A stretch of 32,233 nt of DNA, taken from NCBI GenBank assembly GCA_902826155.1, contig CADEDU010000010.1, positions 36,347-68,579 of the forward strand, read 5' to 3'. The stretch comes from an uncultured beta proteobacterium (lineage in GTDB: Bacteria > Pseudomonadota > Gammaproteobacteria > Burkholderiales > SG8-39). Below, piece by piece: positions 31,023 to 32,233 of this stretch (position 1 is the stretch's first letter; each line of letters opens with the position of its first letter). Below the pieces are notes generated by a model. It saw only the letters and a list, made by a program, of their open reading frames with translations. It was not told the origin of the DNA and searched no databases. The translations under genes and the position numbers were made by a program.

Positions 31023-31038
31023 GCGCCTCGCAAGGCGC
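31023..31038. promoter_or_regulatory. Short hairpin in 5' region of the alcohol-dehydrogenase-like gene
   Basis: GCGCCT and AGGCGC pair around a CGCA loop, ending 37 bases before the ATG at 31076. It may be an operator half or a leader hairpin. It is too short and G+C-rich to be convincing alone. The 180-base divergent gap also holds GCAAGCA (30946-30952) and TGCTTGC (30968-30974), an inverted pair with a 15-base spacer. Confidence 0.25.
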
Positions 31039-31075
31039 GGTTCACGGTCGTGCTGGCGACTCTCCAAGGACAATC

Positions 31076-32233
31076 ATGATTCAGGGCGACATTCGCGACT
31101 GGCCCAGACGTGTCGTGTTCGGACCCGGCAAGACGCGCGAGCTCGGCCGGTTGGTGCGCGAAACGGGCGGATCACGCGCCGTGGTCGTGTGCGGAAAGAG
31201 CGTGGCCAGCGGCACGATGCTCCAGGGCGTGCGTGACGCGCTCGGTGCTGCGTTCGTCGGGGTCTACGCCGGCGTTCGCGCGCACACCCCGTTCGATGAC
31301 GTGCGCCAGGCTGTCGAGCTGGTCCGCCAGCACGACGCCGACACGATCGTCTCGGTGGGCGGGGGCAGCGCGATCGATGCCGGCAAGGGCGTCGCGTTGT
31401 ATCTGGCCACCGGCGGCGATTTCGCGCCGTACGCAATCGACTGGGCCACCAAGGGCATGGATCGCAAGCCGATCGCGCACGTGCCGATCCGCCACATCTG
31501 CGTGCCCACCACCGCCGGCTCGGCGAGCGACGTGCTGCCCACTGCCGGCATCCGCGACCCGAAGCTTCCCAAGAAGATGCTGTTCTGGGACGAGCGCCTC
31601 GTCCCCGACGCGACGATCCTCGATCCGCAGATGGCGGTCCACGCGAGCCCGGCGTTGAGCGCGGCCACCGGCATGACGGCGATGGCGCGCACGATCGAAG
31701 GGTTGTACTCCGCGCACCGGCATCCGATCTCGACCGGCCTCGCGTTGCACGCCGCCCGCTTGCTGCGCACCGCGTTGCCGCGCAGCGTCACGCATCCCAC
31801 CGATCTGCAAGCGCGCGCCGAGTGCCAGATGGCCTGTCTCATGTCGGGCACTGCCTCGATCAACGCGATGGTGTCGATCGTGCATGCCATCGGCCATGTT
31901 GTCGGCGGGCGTTACGGGTTGCAGCACGGCATCTCACATTCGATCCTGCTCGCCCCGGCGTTGCGTCGATTGCTCCCCACCATCGGCAGCGATCAGGCCT
32001 ACGTGCTCGAGGCGCTCGGCTGCGCGCGCGACGGTAGTGTCGACGATGCTGCCGCCGCGCTTGCCGCGCTGTTGCGCCAGTTGCCGCTGCCGCAGCGGTT
32101 GCGCGACGTGGGCGTCAAGGACAGCGAACTTCCCGAACTCGCGCAGGGAACGATGAGCGACTACATGATGGCCAATCTGCCTGCGCCGCTTACGGTGGGT
32201 GACGTCGAAGCCCTGCTCCGGGAAGCATGGTGA
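31076..32233 (+). CDS. Iron-containing alcohol dehydrogenase family enzyme, metal site degenerate (maleylacetate-reductase-like)
   Basis: A 385-residue dehydroquinate-synthase-fold/iron-ADH enzyme. The NAD-binding loop SVGGGSAIDAGKG and the PTTAGSASDV loop (consensus PTTAGTGSE) are intact. The helical domain shows VHAIGHVVGG and LQHGISHS, so the positions of H263, H267 and H277 of lactaldehyde reductase FucO correspond to H270, H274 and H284 here. However, the other two ligands (FucO D196 and H200, in GMDALTH-type motifs) are T201 and R205 in GMTAMARTIE. Maleylacetate reductases of this fold also lack the Asp and work without metal, so a similar reductase is the best guess. AAGGA precedes the ATG at 31076. 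It is divergent from the dihydroorotate-dehydrogenase-like gene. The TGA is the last codon of the window. Confidence 0.88.
   Translation: MIQGDIRDWPRRVVFGPGKTRELGRLVRETGGSRAVVVCGKSVASGTMLQGVRDALGAAFVGVYAGVRAHTPFDDVRQAVELVRQHDADTIVSVGGGSAIDAGKGVALYLATGGDFAPYAIDWATKGMDRKPIAHVPIRHICVPTTAGSASDVLPTAGIRDPKLPKKMLFWDERLVPDATILDPQMAVHASPALSAATGMTAMARTIEGLYSAHRHPISTGLALHAARLLRTALPRSVTHPTDLQARAECQMACLMSGTASINAMVSIVHAIGHVVGGRYGLQHGISHSILLAPALRRLLPTIGSDQAYVLEALGCARDGSVDDAAAALAALLRQLPLPQRLRDVGVKDSELPELAQGTMSDYMMANLPAPLTVGDVEALLREAW

Noticed and set aside
1..32233. CRISPR arrays, tRNA or rRNA genes, insertion sequences, toxin-antitoxin or phage-defence genes
   Set aside because: No regularly spaced repeats, cloverleaf-like sequences, transposase motifs or terminal inverted repeats were seen, and no gene matches a defence family. 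Short dyads found are listed as possible operators only.

Overview
The window is G+C-rich, densely packed bacterial chromosome. Its content suggests a betaproteobacterium of the Burkholderiales type: an orphan Bug-type tripartite tricarboxylate receptor, several solute-binding-protein uptake systems, LysR regulators paired with divergent enzyme genes, and a glutathione S-transferase. This is inferred from gene content only, because there is no rRNA, tRNA or other taxonomic marker. I see no CRISPR array, tRNA, insertion sequence or prophage.

Layout. (1) 2-8629, + strand: a catabolic/uptake cluster. It holds a PuuE/NodB-type deacetylase-like hydrolase, an Fe(II)/2-oxoglutarate oxygenase, a VOC protein, a complete BMP-family (nucleoside-type) ABC importer, an isochorismatase-like cysteine hydrolase and a DUF924 protein. 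(2) 8654-11331: an alpha/beta hydrolase-OsmC fusion (-) divergent from a Cys-type sulfatase (+). (3) 11415-13894: a secreted cupin (-) divergent from a CadC-like membrane regulator with TPRs (+). (4) 14002-18597, - strand: a complete branched-chain-amino-acid-type ABC importer in the order receptor, LivH, LivM, LivG, LivF. (5) 18767-20738, - strand: a DUF900-type hydrolase and a secreted FecR/peptidoglycan-binding protein. (6) 20990-23529: an amidohydrolase, the scar of a hybrid histidine kinase, an orphan Bug receptor and another possible gene remnant. (7) 23530-28341: a PNPOx-like flavoprotein divergent from a LysR regulator, a GST, an alpha/beta-hydrolase fragment, a methyltransferase preceded by a 21-codon hydrophobic ORF, and a second LysR gene. 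(8) 28338-32233: an operon (-) of a dihydroorotate-dehydrogenase-like flavoenzyme, a small secreted protein and a Thi5/NMT1-type receptor, divergent from an iron-alcohol-dehydrogenase-family enzyme that lacks two of its four metal ligands.

How it fits together. The most coherent metabolic unit is region 1. A nucleoside-type importer is joined by ATGA overlaps to a C-N hydrolase of the RutB/N-carbamoyl class, and upstream lie an allantoinase-like hydrolase and an oxygenase of the superfamily that includes thymine hydroxylase. I read it as a candidate pathway for import and stepwise breakdown of a cyclic ureide or nucleobase-like compound; the substrate is not shown by the sequence. Region 8 may also concern a pyrimidine-like ligand. 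The window carries at least two clear traces of gene decay (22009-22159 and 26200-26326). The stretches around 11.4-13.9 kb and 22.0-23.5 kb have visibly looser third-codon-position G/C bias than the rest.
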